Program-made: the position numbers and the translations under genes
Shown: piece after piece, positions 52,021-59,590 of the stretch
Position numbering within the stretch: position 1 is the stretch's first letter
Layout: every line of letters starts with the position of its first letter
Assembly (NCBI GenBank): GCA_002841355.1
Contig: PHFB01000001.1
Location: 248,001-312,000, forward strand
Length of the DNA stretch: 64,000 nucleotides
Reading direction: 5' to 3'
From: Actinobacteria bacterium HGW-Actinobacteria-1
GTDB lineage: Bacteria; Actinomycetota; Coriobacteriia; Anaerosomatales; Anaerosomataceae
Notes under the pieces: generated by a model
Seen by the model: only the letters and a program-made list of their open reading frames with translations
The model's database searches: none
What the model was told of the DNA's origin: nothing

Positions 52021-53127
52021 CTACGACGAAAGCGCCGAGAGTGACGTCTGCTTGACGAACGGTGGTCGGACGACCGTGGCTGCGACTTCCTTGCGGCGAA
52101 TCGCGATCACAAGCTCCGTGCCAGGCGCGGAAAGCTCCGCTGGAACGTATGCCGTCGCGATGCCGTGGGCAAGCGTCGGTGAGTACGTGCCGCTTGCCAC
52201 CTTACCCACCTCGGTGCCTTCATGCAACACAGGATACTCGTGCCGTGGAACACCCTCCGACACCTCTAGGCCAACGAGCTTGCGTGCAGGTCCCGATTCC
52301 CGCACCCGCGATATTGCCTCGGCGCCGATGTAGCCCGTCTTCGCCTTCGGAACGACCCATCCCAGACCAGCCGAGATGGGATCGACGCCGCGGTCCATGT
52401 CGCTGCCGTAGAGCGGGTAGCCCATCTCGAGCCTAAGCGTGTCGCGAGCCCCGAGCCCACACGGCGTGACCTCGGCGAATGAGAGCAGCAGGCGCCAGAC
52501 GGCAACCGCATGATCCGCATGGCAAACGATCTCGACGCCGTCCTCGCCTGTGTAACCGGTCCGCGCGAGCAGAACCGGGATCTCATCGAGCCGAGCCTCG
52601 GCGATATGGAAGCGAGCCGGCGGCTCGAACCCTTCGCCTGCAAGGCTGGCGATGACCTCAAGCGCCTGTGGGCCCTGAACAGCGATCAGACCGGTCCGAT
52701 CCGATTCATCCACTGCCTCGACGCCCTCGGGCAGGTGTGAAGTGATCCAGTCCCAGTCGGTCTGGCGGTTGGCAGCATTCGCGATGATGAGGTACTCGAG
52801 GTCACCGGTGTGGTACACGATGAGGTCATCGATGATGCCGCCGTCCTCATCACACATGACGGTGTAGAGCGCGCTGCCGAGTTCATCGATCTTGTGAAGA
52901 TCGTTCGTGACGATCGACTGAAGCGAATCGAACGCCTCGAACCCGAAGAATCGGAATTCGGCCATGTGGCACACATCGAAGATTCCCACCGAGGAGCGCA
53001 CGGCCTTGTGCTCCTCGATGATGCCGGCGTATTGCACCGGCATCTCCCAGCCGGCAAACGGCACGATGCGCGCATTAAGCGCGAGATGTTCCCGGTACAA
53101 GGGGGTTCGCAGCAAGTCCTCTGTCAT
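52021..53127 (-). CDS. gcvT: Glycine cleavage system T protein (aminomethyltransferase)
   Basis: GcvT moves the methylene group to tetrahydrofolate and releases ammonia. The 368 aa protein has TPLYREHLALNARIVPFAGW, VGIFDVCHMAE, RTGYTGEDGVEI, GLGARDTLRLEMGYPLYG and a C-terminal barrel. The ATG at 53127 follows GGAAGGGA; an in-frame GTG at 53151 would overlap the dacF stop. The dihydrolipoamide dehydrogenase needed to close the cycle is not in the window. Confidence 0.95.
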   Translation of the reverse strand: MTEDLLRTPLYREHLALNARIVPFAGWEMPVQYAGIIEEHKAVRSSVGIFDVCHMAEFRFFGFEAFDSLQSIVTNDLHKIDELGSALYTVMCDEDGGIIDDLIVYHTGDLEYLIIANAANRQTDWDWITSHLPEGVEAVDESDRTGLIAVQGPQALEVIASLAGEGFEPPARFHIAEARLDEIPVLLARTGYTGEDGVEIVCHADHAVAVWRLLLSFAEVTPCGLGARDTLRLEMGYPLYGSDMDRGVDPISAGLGWVVPKAKTGYIGAEAISRVRESGPARKLVGLEVSEGVPRHEYPVLHEGTEVGKVASGTYSPTLAHGIATAYVPAELSAPGTELVIAIRRKEVAATVVRPPFVKQTSLSALSS

Positions 53128-53147
53128 GATCGTCCCTTCCACGTCGG

Positions 53148-54398
53148 TCACAGCACCGTGACCGTCTCAGCTTGTAGTTGCCCGCCGAATACCTTGCGCC
53201 ACAGGCGCGTCACACCTATCTTGAAGCGCTCCCAACCTCCCGGTGCCGCAACATCCGCCGCCGAAATGATCGGGACCTGCGCGATGAGCCGACCGCCCTG
53301 CTCAACACTGAGCGTTCCCAGCCGCTGACCCTTGGCAACGGGAGCCTTGATCTGCTCGGTAATGCTCGTACGCGAGGTGACATCACCGAGAATATCGAAC
53401 ACCGGTGTGGACGTTGTCTCGGCTATGACCGCCGGAACGGTCACATCGAGGTAGTCGGTCACCGTCACTAGAGCGGCAGTCGTCTCGGCACTGGTGACCT
53501 CGCGAACGCCATAGTGCGCAAATCCCCAGTCCAGCAGCCGCTTCGCCTGGACGAAGCGTGCGTTCTCGGTCTTCGTGCCCAGAATCACGGCAAACAGCTC
53601 GATCCCGCCCCGCTTTGCCGAGGCGACCAAACAGTAGCCGGCGTCGTTCGTCCAACCGGTCTTGACCCCGGTGGCACCTTCATATGTCCCGAGAAGCAGG
53701 TTGCTGGCATCGAATCGCTTGGTCACGTTGCCGGCAGGGACGCTGACCGTCTTCTCGCCGACCATCTCGCGGAATGCCGGCTTCTGCATGGCGTACTGGG
53801 CCATGGTGGCGAGGTCCGCCGCGGACGTGTGGTGCCCGCTCGCGTCGAGACCGTGCGGGTTCGTGAACTGCGTATGCTCAAGGTCGAGGCTCAGGGCCTT
53901 CTCGTTCATAAGGTCGACGAAGCCCGGAATCGAACCACCCACATGCACGGCAAGCGTCGTCGCGGCGTCGTTGCCCGAGTGAACGAGCATGGCTTCGAGC
54001 AGCTGGCGAACAGTGAGCTTCTGCCCCGTTCGCAGGCCGACATCGGCTTCGCCGACACTTGCTGCCTCGGCAGGGACCGTGACCATCTCGGAGAGATCCG
54101 ATACAGCCTCCAGCACAACGATCGCAGTCATGATCTTGGTGGTGCTCGCCATCGCCCGCTCGGCGCGTGCGTCACGCGCCCAGAGGAGTTGACCATCGGC
54201 GGTCTCAAGCACGGCAGACGGCGTTGTCATATCCGGGGCAGCGGCTTCGAGGTCGGGAGAGCTGCTGACCTGACGCTCCCCCACCAGATCGGTTCCACGG
54301 ACCTCCGCCAGTGCTGGGGAAGCGAACACCAGCGACACGGAGAGCAGCGCAGTTACGCCGACCAAAAGGCGGCGAGCGGACACGCTGCGAACGAGCAT
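53148..54398 (-). CDS. D-alanyl-D-alanine carboxypeptidase (PBP5/DacF family)
   Basis: The 416 aa protein is a low-molecular-weight penicillin-binding protein: a signal peptide (likely cleaved after SPALA), catalytic SxxK (ASTTK), SxN (SGND) and KTG (VKTGW), then a PBP5 C-terminal beta domain (~285-375) and a short tail. It trims terminal D-Ala from peptidoglycan stems. ATG at 54398 (GGAG upstream) is chosen; the GTG at 54434 coincides with the predicted -10. It appears to head the gcv operon. Confidence 0.9.
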   Translation of the reverse strand: MLVRSVSARRLLVGVTALLSVSLVFASPALAEVRGTDLVGERQVSSSPDLEAAAPDMTTPSAVLETADGQLLWARDARAERAMASTTKIMTAIVVLEAVSDLSEMVTVPAEAASVGEADVGLRTGQKLTVRQLLEAMLVHSGNDAATTLAVHVGGSIPGFVDLMNEKALSLDLEHTQFTNPHGLDASGHHTSAADLATMAQYAMQKPAFREMVGEKTVSVPAGNVTKRFDASNLLLGTYEGATGVKTGWTNDAGYCLVASAKRGGIELFAVILGTKTENARFVQAKRLLDWGFAHYGVREVTSAETTAALVTVTDYLDVTVPAVIAETTSTPVFDILGDVTSRTSITEQIKAPVAKGQRLGTLSVEQGGRLIAQVPIISAADVAAPGGWERFKIGVTRLWRKVFGGQLQAETVTVL

Positions 54399-54434
54399 CG
54401 GCTTCTCCGTGAGCAGATAGCGGGACAGTGTCAC

Positions 54435-54440
54435 ATTGTA
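54435..54440 (-). promoter_or_regulatory. Candidate -10 of the dacF-gcv promoter
   Basis: TACAAT on the minus strand lies 37 nt upstream of the chosen dacF ATG. A -35 is not clear. Its place shows that the longer dacF frame is unlikely. Confidence 0.4.
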
Positions 54441-54497
54441 GAGGTTTCGCCCGCGCAGTGCCGAGCCCTCATGTGTCGACGTAACGATGCCGATGAA

Positions 54498-54526
54498 CTG
54501 ACTGCGCCTAAGCTATCGACTATACT
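54498..54526 (+). promoter_or_regulatory. Candidate promoter of the pilin-like gene
   Basis: CTGACT (54498-54503) and TATACT (54521-54526) are spaced by 17 bp. Transcription would start near 54533, 33 nt before the GTG. It is back to back with the dacF promoter. Confidence 0.5.
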
Positions 54527-54565
54527 CGCGTCATCGCAGGGGTATCGTTCGTTCGGGGGGATACA

Positions 54566-54925
54566 GTGAAGTTGCTCGTAGGTAAGAGCACCGACGACCA
54601 CGATCGCGGCTTCACGATCGTCGAGTTGATGGTCGTGGTCCTCATTGTTGGCATCCTCGCCACAATCGCCATCGCCTCGTATCGCAGCCTCACAACACGG
54701 GCCGCACAAGCCGCATGTCTTGCGAACCAGAGAACGCTCTACGACGCCGTCGACGTGTACCGTATGCAAAACAACGGAAGCGTCCCCGACACGACATCCA
54801 TCGACTTCCTTCAAGACTACGCGAACACGTGGGAGTTCATCAGCGTTTGCCCGCTTGACAAGTCACCGCTGACCTTCGATTCCACCACACGCAGCATCAT
54901 CTGTCCGAACCACCCGTTCCCGTAA
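54566..54925 (+). CDS. Type IV pilin-like (prepilin) protein
   Basis: The 119 aa protein has a class III signal: charged leader, G15 then F16-TIVE with the conserved E at +5 (E20), and a hydrophobic stem (LMVVVLIVGILATIAIASY). Prepilin peptidase would cut after G15. The C-terminal part has three cysteines that could form a disulphide (C55, C99, C112). No pilus assembly genes (pilB, pilC, pilD) are in the window. The GTG start is 42 nt upstream of a GGDEF-like membrane protein with which it may be cotranscribed. Confidence 0.82.
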   Translation: MKLLVGKSTDDHDRGFTIVELMVVVLIVGILATIAIASYRSLTTRAAQAACLANQRTLYDAVDVYRMQNNGSVPDTTSIDFLQDYANTWEFISVCPLDKSPLTFDSTTRSIICPNHPFP

Positions 54926-54967
54926 GATGCAACCGGTTCGACCACGGAGTCCAAGGAGGACCCAACG

Positions 54968-55804
54968 TTGAAATACTCGCGATTCGAACTGCTCATGATC
55001 TCCCTCGGCGTCATCGTCGTCGTGGGAAGCGTGATTCTGGGTCCGGGTACCGCGACCGTCTCATGGCAAGAGGTCATCGCGCAGGTGCTTATCCTCGGCG
55101 TCCTTGCGGCGGCGCTCCACTGGGGGCGTGACGGCGGATCGGTCGCCGCGTTCGCCGCGATTCTCGTGTACGTGATCATGCGTATACCGCTCCTGAGCAC
55201 ACTTGGGCCCTCACAGAACCTCATCATCATGATCGTGACTCGCGCCCTGACCTACGCCCTCGTGGGCATAATCGGCGGCGAGTTCTTTGGCAGGATCAAG
55301 TACGTCTTCGCACGCATCGACGGCAACTCGATGCTCGATGAGCTCACGCAGGTCTACAACCGCACGTACTGCTCGCAGTCGCTCAAGAGCGGACTCGGCC
55401 AGTTCCAGCGGTACCAGACCCCGTTCTCGATCGCGATACTCAGCCTGGCGCCTGGCCTCCTGTCAGATCTGCGTCCTTCCCGCCAGCGCCTCTTGTTGCG
55501 CAGCGTTGCAACACACATCCGCAATGACGTCAGGCTTGTGGACGACGTGGGTTACCTGGGTGACGGGCGATTCATCATCATGCTGCCTCAGACCCCCAAG
55601 ACGGGTGCGGAAATCGCGAGCGACCGCATCCGTCGTTCTGTCCGAGATCTTGTCGGCGCGAAAGACGACTCCGTCACGTCAACGCCGCTCGGCTGCCCGG
55701 GAGACTCCGCAGCGATCTGCGACCTCGCACGCTCGCTCGACCCGGAGCCAGAGTCTCGGGTAGAGGACGTATGCGGTCCGACGGAGACTCCGATCGAAGC
55801 CTAG
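54968..55804 (+). CDS. Membrane protein with degenerate GGDEF domain
   Basis: The 278 aa protein has about four N-terminal membrane segments (residues ~7-104) and a GGDEF-like fold (~120-230) with DELTQVYNRTY at its start. The active-site signature is GYLGDGRF (residues 195-202) where an active enzyme has RYGGDEF, so cyclase activity is very unlikely. It may be a GTP- or c-di-GMP-binding or structural protein. TTG start follows AAGGAGGAC. Its stop overlaps that of the convergent ACT gene by 4 bp. Confidence 0.78.
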   Translation: MKYSRFELLMISLGVIVVVGSVILGPGTATVSWQEVIAQVLILGVLAAALHWGRDGGSVAAFAAILVYVIMRIPLLSTLGPSQNLIIMIVTRALTYALVGIIGGEFFGRIKYVFARIDGNSMLDELTQVYNRTYCSQSLKSGLGQFQRYQTPFSIAILSLAPGLLSDLRPSRQRLLLRSVATHIRNDVRLVDDVGYLGDGRFIIMLPQTPKTGAEIASDRIRRSVRDLVGAKDDSVTSTPLGCPGDSAAICDLARSLDPEPESRVEDVCGPTETPIEA

Positions 55805-56232
55805 TCGGCCACGTAGAGAGCGCCCGGTTCCACGACGACAATGCCCTGCGTCGCAAGCGCCGACTTCGCGCGTGTGGGGTCATCGACGCGGAATATGTCC
55901 ACTGCCGCATCTCCCGTGGATTCCACGAAGCAGTACGCATATTCGACATTCAGCCCCTGCGTCCCGAGCGTCTCGAGCACGTCGGCCAACCCGCCCGGAC
56001 GATCGGGAACCGCGACAGCGATCACCTCGGTGATGGACGCGCCAAAGCCGCCGTCTTCCAACACCCGCAGGGCACGTCTTGGCTCGTCGCAGATCAGCCG
56101 CACGACACCGAACTCTGCGGTGTCTGCAACCATCAGGGCACGCATGTTGATGCCCGCATCGCCGAGGACGCGTGTCAGCTCGGCGAGTCGACCGCTCTTG
56201 TTCTCAAGAAAGACAGAGATCTGCTCGATCAT
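55801..56232 (-). CDS. Tandem ACT-domain protein, copy 2
   Basis: The 143 aa protein is two ACT domains, homologous to the one at 39355-39780 (shared SVFLENKSGRLAELTRVLGD-type start and PGGLADVLETLG). It is 3 nt after paaK copy 2, so ACT and PaaK genes are paired at both loci. It probably binds an amino acid to regulate aryl-CoA metabolism. Confidence 0.83.
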   Translation of the reverse strand: MIEQISVFLENKSGRLAELTRVLGDAGINMRALMVADTAEFGVVRLICDEPRRALRVLEDGGFGASITEVIAVAVPDRPGGLADVLETLGTQGLNVEYAYCFVESTGDAAVDIFRVDDPTRAKSALATQGIVVVEPGALYVAD

Positions 56233-56235
56233 CGG

Positions 56236-57540
56236 TCACTCACTCCCCTCGTTGCGAAGGTCCAAGACGCGCTTTGCCTTACCCTCGCTGCGCTGTATCG
56301 ACTTCGGTTCCACCAGCTTGACCTCGATCGAGATGGCCAGCGCCGAGGCGATCTCCGCACCCACGCGCCGCTGCAGGTGCTCGAGCGCCTTGATTTCGTC
56401 GAATGCGAAGTCGGGACCAACCTCCACGTGAACCTCAACGTGATCGAGCGATCCCCGCTTCTTGAGCACGACCTGGTAGTGTGGCGCCACGCCAGGGATA
56501 CCGGTGAGCACCTGCTCTATCTGGCTGGGGAACACGTTGACGCCCCGGATGATGAGCATGTCGTCGGTACGCCCGCCGACACGCTGCATTCGGCGGAACG
56601 TCCGCCCGCACGAGCATGGGCCGGGGATGATCCGCGATATGTCGCGAGTGCGATAGCGGATTACCGGAATGCCTTCTTTGGTGATCGTGGTGAACACGAC
56701 CTCCCCCATCTCGCCATCGGGCACCGGCTGCAGCGTCGCTGGGTCGATGATCTCGATGATGAAGTGGTCTTCGTTGACGTGCAGCCCGTTCTTGCACTCA
56801 CATTCGGCCGCCACGCCGGGACCGAGCACCTCGGAGAGCCCGTAGATGTCGATCGCCAGGATGCCGAGCGCCTCTTCAAGCTGGGTCCGCATGTTCTCGC
56901 TCCACGGCTCCGCGCCGAAGACCCCGGCCTTGAGCGGCAGTTTGCGAGGATCGATTCCCATCTCAAGCGCGGTCTCGGCAAGCATGAGTGCGTACGACGG
57001 CGTGGCCGCGAGGACGGTGACCCCGAAGTCCTTCATGACCTGGATCTGACGCTTCGTGTTGCCGCCGGAGATCGGAATCGTCGCCGAACCAAGGCGCTCG
57101 GAGCCGTAGTGCACGCCCAATCCGCCCGTGAACAGCCCGTAGCCATAGCTGATCTGCACGATGTCGTCGGCGGTTGCGCCGGCCGAGGCCAGCGTCCGTG
57201 CCATGAGGTCGCCCCAGCGGTCGATATCGCCTTTGGTGTACCCAACAACCGTGACCTGCCCGGTGGTCCCCGAAGAAGAATGAACGCGCACGATGTCACG
57301 CATCGGAGCAGCGAACATCCCGTACGGGTAGGCAGCCCTCAGGTCGTCCTTCACCGTGAACGGGACGTTTGCAAGATCACCAAGGGATCGCACCATACTC
57401 GGATGCAGTCCTGCGTCATCGAACTTCGCACGGTATGGCGCAACGCGCTCGTAGACGCGGTCGAGCGTCTTGTTCAGGCGCTCAAGCTGCAGCACCTCCA
57501 GATCCGTGCGAGGCATCGCCTCGAAATCAGGCTGGAACAT
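56236..57540 (-). CDS. Phenylacetate-CoA ligase family enzyme (PaaK), copy 2
   Basis: The 434 aa enzyme has [29 protein letters not shown] and [19 protein letters not shown]. It is clearly homologous to copy 1 along its length but has diverged, so substrate may differ. The P-loop position after GTTG is Q instead of K. It lies between the VanW gene and its ACT partner. Confidence 0.88.
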   Translation of the reverse strand: MFQPDFEAMPRTDLEVLQLERLNKTLDRVYERVAPYRAKFDDAGLHPSMVRSLGDLANVPFTVKDDLRAAYPYGMFAAPMRDIVRVHSSSGTTGQVTVVGYTKGDIDRWGDLMARTLASAGATADDIVQISYGYGLFTGGLGVHYGSERLGSATIPISGGNTKRQIQVMKDFGVTVLAATPSYALMLAETALEMGIDPRKLPLKAGVFGAEPWSENMRTQLEEALGILAIDIYGLSEVLGPGVAAECECKNGLHVNEDHFIIEIIDPATLQPVPDGEMGEVVFTTITKEGIPVIRYRTRDISRIIPGPCSCGRTFRRMQRVGGRTDDMLIIRGVNVFPSQIEQVLTGIPGVAPHYQVVLKKRGSLDHVEVHVEVGPDFAFDEIKALEHLQRRVGAEIASALAISIEVKLVEPKSIQRSEGKAKRVLDLRNEGSE

Positions 57541-57576
57541 GCCCTCCCCCTTCGATCATGTGTCCCCGACCGCCGC

Positions 57577-59478
57577 CTACGGTGTCGTTGTGGACGGCGT
57601 CGACGGCGTTACCACCTTCGTACCGACCCGAACGACCTCTTCGGCCGGCTTGTACACGGACTTGAACGTGTCGGTGCGAATCACGGCGCCGTTCTTCTTC
57701 ACGACCCGAGTCACGACCACGGTTCGACCGCTCGCCCCCTTCTCATCAACGATCTTCGTGCCCACAGGCAACGTCGGATCCTTGATCTCGCGCACCGGGA
57801 ACGCGACGGTGTTCGTGAACGGACCGGTCTGATACTCGACCTTGTAGCCGGTCTCGGTCCCGTACAGCGATACCGTGACCGACGAGTTGGTGTACGCCGT
57901 GGCAACGAGAATCCAATTCGACGTGTCGTTCCTGAACTTAAAGTCCGGCCCGCCCCACGAAACCGTGGCATCTCGGCCCTTGGGATAGTGGCTGATGTAC
58001 AGCGAGTGATTGTGTCGCTCCACGACAGGAAGACCTGAGAAGAACACCGTGTTGAAGATCGTCGTTCCGATCTGGCACACGCCACCGCCAAGCTGCGGCA
58101 CCAGCTTGCCGTTCACGATCGCATTGGCTTCCTGGTACCCCTTCTCGGCGGTCCTTGGCCCTATGGTCTCGTTGAACGAGAACACGCCTCCAGGCGGAAT
58201 GAGCGTACCGTCAAGCGCATCGGCAAGAAGATGGATGTTGTTTACGCGCGGCTTGTTGCTTGCCGAGTAGGTGGTCGTGTAGGTGGCAAGTCGAGTCGAG
58301 ATGCCCATCGACTTCGCCATATCGGTGGTGATGGCCGGCTCAACACGCTTCATCGCCAGCTCGGCGACTCGCTCGCCTCCGCCGGTCAATGCCTGGATGA
58401 GGCGCGCAGCAAGATCCTCGGCATCGACGCCAAGACCATCCTGCGCGGGTACGATGCTTACTGTGCCGTTCGACACCTTGAAGGTGGCGTCCTTCGCGAC
58501 CTTGCCCACCTCTTTGACGAGAGGCACGACCGTTGCGGACACCTCCGCGCTGTCGAGATAGCATTCGAGCGTCCCCGCGCCAGGTTCAACGCCCCCGGTC
58601 GCGCCTACCGAGCGGAAGGCCAGCCATCCGCCCACGGTCTGCGCCGAGACTTCCCACTTCTTCGTGTCGTAGACGAGTGTGAGCGGTCCGCTCACCATCT
58701 TGAGCGCCGTGTCGTATGCTGCACGCGCGCCATCTTCACTGATCGCCGCACCCCGCGTGACGAGCGCTAAATCAACGGTGCGCTCTTCAGAGGCGAACGC
58801 CTTGATGATGCGCTCCCTCGCTGCTGTCCTGTCTATGCCTTTGCCGTCGATCGATGGCACGAGACGCACGTCGGTCCCAGTGACTTCGACAGAAGCGTCG
58901 ACCGCCGCAACGCCGACGGCGTCATCGATCTGCCCGAGTACGCTGCTCACGAGGGCCTCATCGACGCTCACGGCGAAGGGGATATCCTCGCGCCCGAACC
59001 ACGCAGCAAGACGCTCACCCACCACGCCGCCGAGCCCGGTGCCTCGCCCGATTCCGTACGCCGCAGTGGCTAATGCCGACGCATCGACCGAGGCGCCGAC
59101 CTGCGCAGCAGTGAGATCCCATGAATCCGCTTCGGCTGTAACCTTGATCGGACGCTCGAGCAGCGGCTTGATTCCAGTATCGATCGCCGCGATCGCCTCA
59201 GTGCGGGTCATGCCTCCGACAGCTACGCCCGCAACACGCACACCGGGGTGAATGCGCCCCGCCGAAAGCCCCATGTCGGCGCCAACGGCAACCAGAAGGA
59301 GCACGACCAGCGTCGCGCCCACGATGATGCTCCAGCGCGCGGCTGCAGGCATGCCTGAAAGCCAGCCAAGTACAGCGCGCTTCGGGGCGCGATGCGCACG
59401 TCCACGTGAGCGCGCAGGCGTCGAGACTACAGTCGGTTCTTCGATCTTCGACGTTTCCGTCTCAGTCGTGTCAGTCAT
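57577..59478 (-). CDS. VanW/PG-binding/G5 cell-wall protein
   Basis: The 633 aa protein has a cytoplasmic basic N-terminus, one membrane helix (residues ~48-70), two YoaR-type putative peptidoglycan-binding domains (~80-360), a VanW domain (~405-545; PPGGVFSFNETIGPRT, GGGVCQIGTTIFN) and a C-terminal G5-like domain ending in a Thr/Pro tail. VanW's activity is unknown; the family is linked to wall metabolism. The ATG at 59478 is downstream of a candidate -10 at 59518-59523, so the longer upstream frame is rejected; 59484 and 59490 ATGs are close alternatives. Confidence 0.85.
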   Translation of the reverse strand: MTDTTETETSKIEEPTVVSTPARSRGRAHRAPKRAVLGWLSGMPAAARWSIIVGATLVVLLLVAVGADMGLSAGRIHPGVRVAGVAVGGMTRTEAIAAIDTGIKPLLERPIKVTAEADSWDLTAAQVGASVDASALATAAYGIGRGTGLGGVVGERLAAWFGREDIPFAVSVDEALVSSVLGQIDDAVGVAAVDASVEVTGTDVRLVPSIDGKGIDRTAARERIIKAFASEERTVDLALVTRGAAISEDGARAAYDTALKMVSGPLTLVYDTKKWEVSAQTVGGWLAFRSVGATGGVEPGAGTLECYLDSAEVSATVVPLVKEVGKVAKDATFKVSNGTVSIVPAQDGLGVDAEDLAARLIQALTGGGERVAELAMKRVEPAITTDMAKSMGISTRLATYTTTYSASNKPRVNNIHLLADALDGTLIPPGGVFSFNETIGPRTAEKGYQEANAIVNGKLVPQLGGGVCQIGTTIFNTVFFSGLPVVERHNHSLYISHYPKGRDATVSWGGPDFKFRNDTSNWILVATAYTNSSVTVSLYGTETGYKVEYQTGPFTNTVAFPVREIKDPTLPVGTKIVDEKGASGRTVVVTRVVKKNGAVIRTDTFKSVYKPAEEVVRVGTKVVTPSTPSTTTP

Positions 59479-59517
59479 CCTCATCCTCATGTGAATGGGT
59501 ACTTGAAAGCCTGGTGA

Positions 59518-59523
59518 AGTATA
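59518..59523 (-). promoter_or_regulatory. Candidate -10 upstream of the vanW-like gene
   Basis: TATACT on the minus strand preceded by TG (TGTATACT). It lies about 40 nt before the chosen ATG. A convincing -35 was not found. Confidence 0.4.
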
Positions 59524-59590
59524 CAGGACGCGCAGGCAGGACCGCACGCGCGACACGAGGGCGTTACCAGCAAGGAGCACGCCGAATGCG

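Noticed and set aside
55771-58038. 755-codon open frame on + opposite ACT, PaaK and VanW genes
   Set aside because: It is antisense to three genes with clear family motifs and has no recognisable domain; long antisense frames are expected at this GC content.
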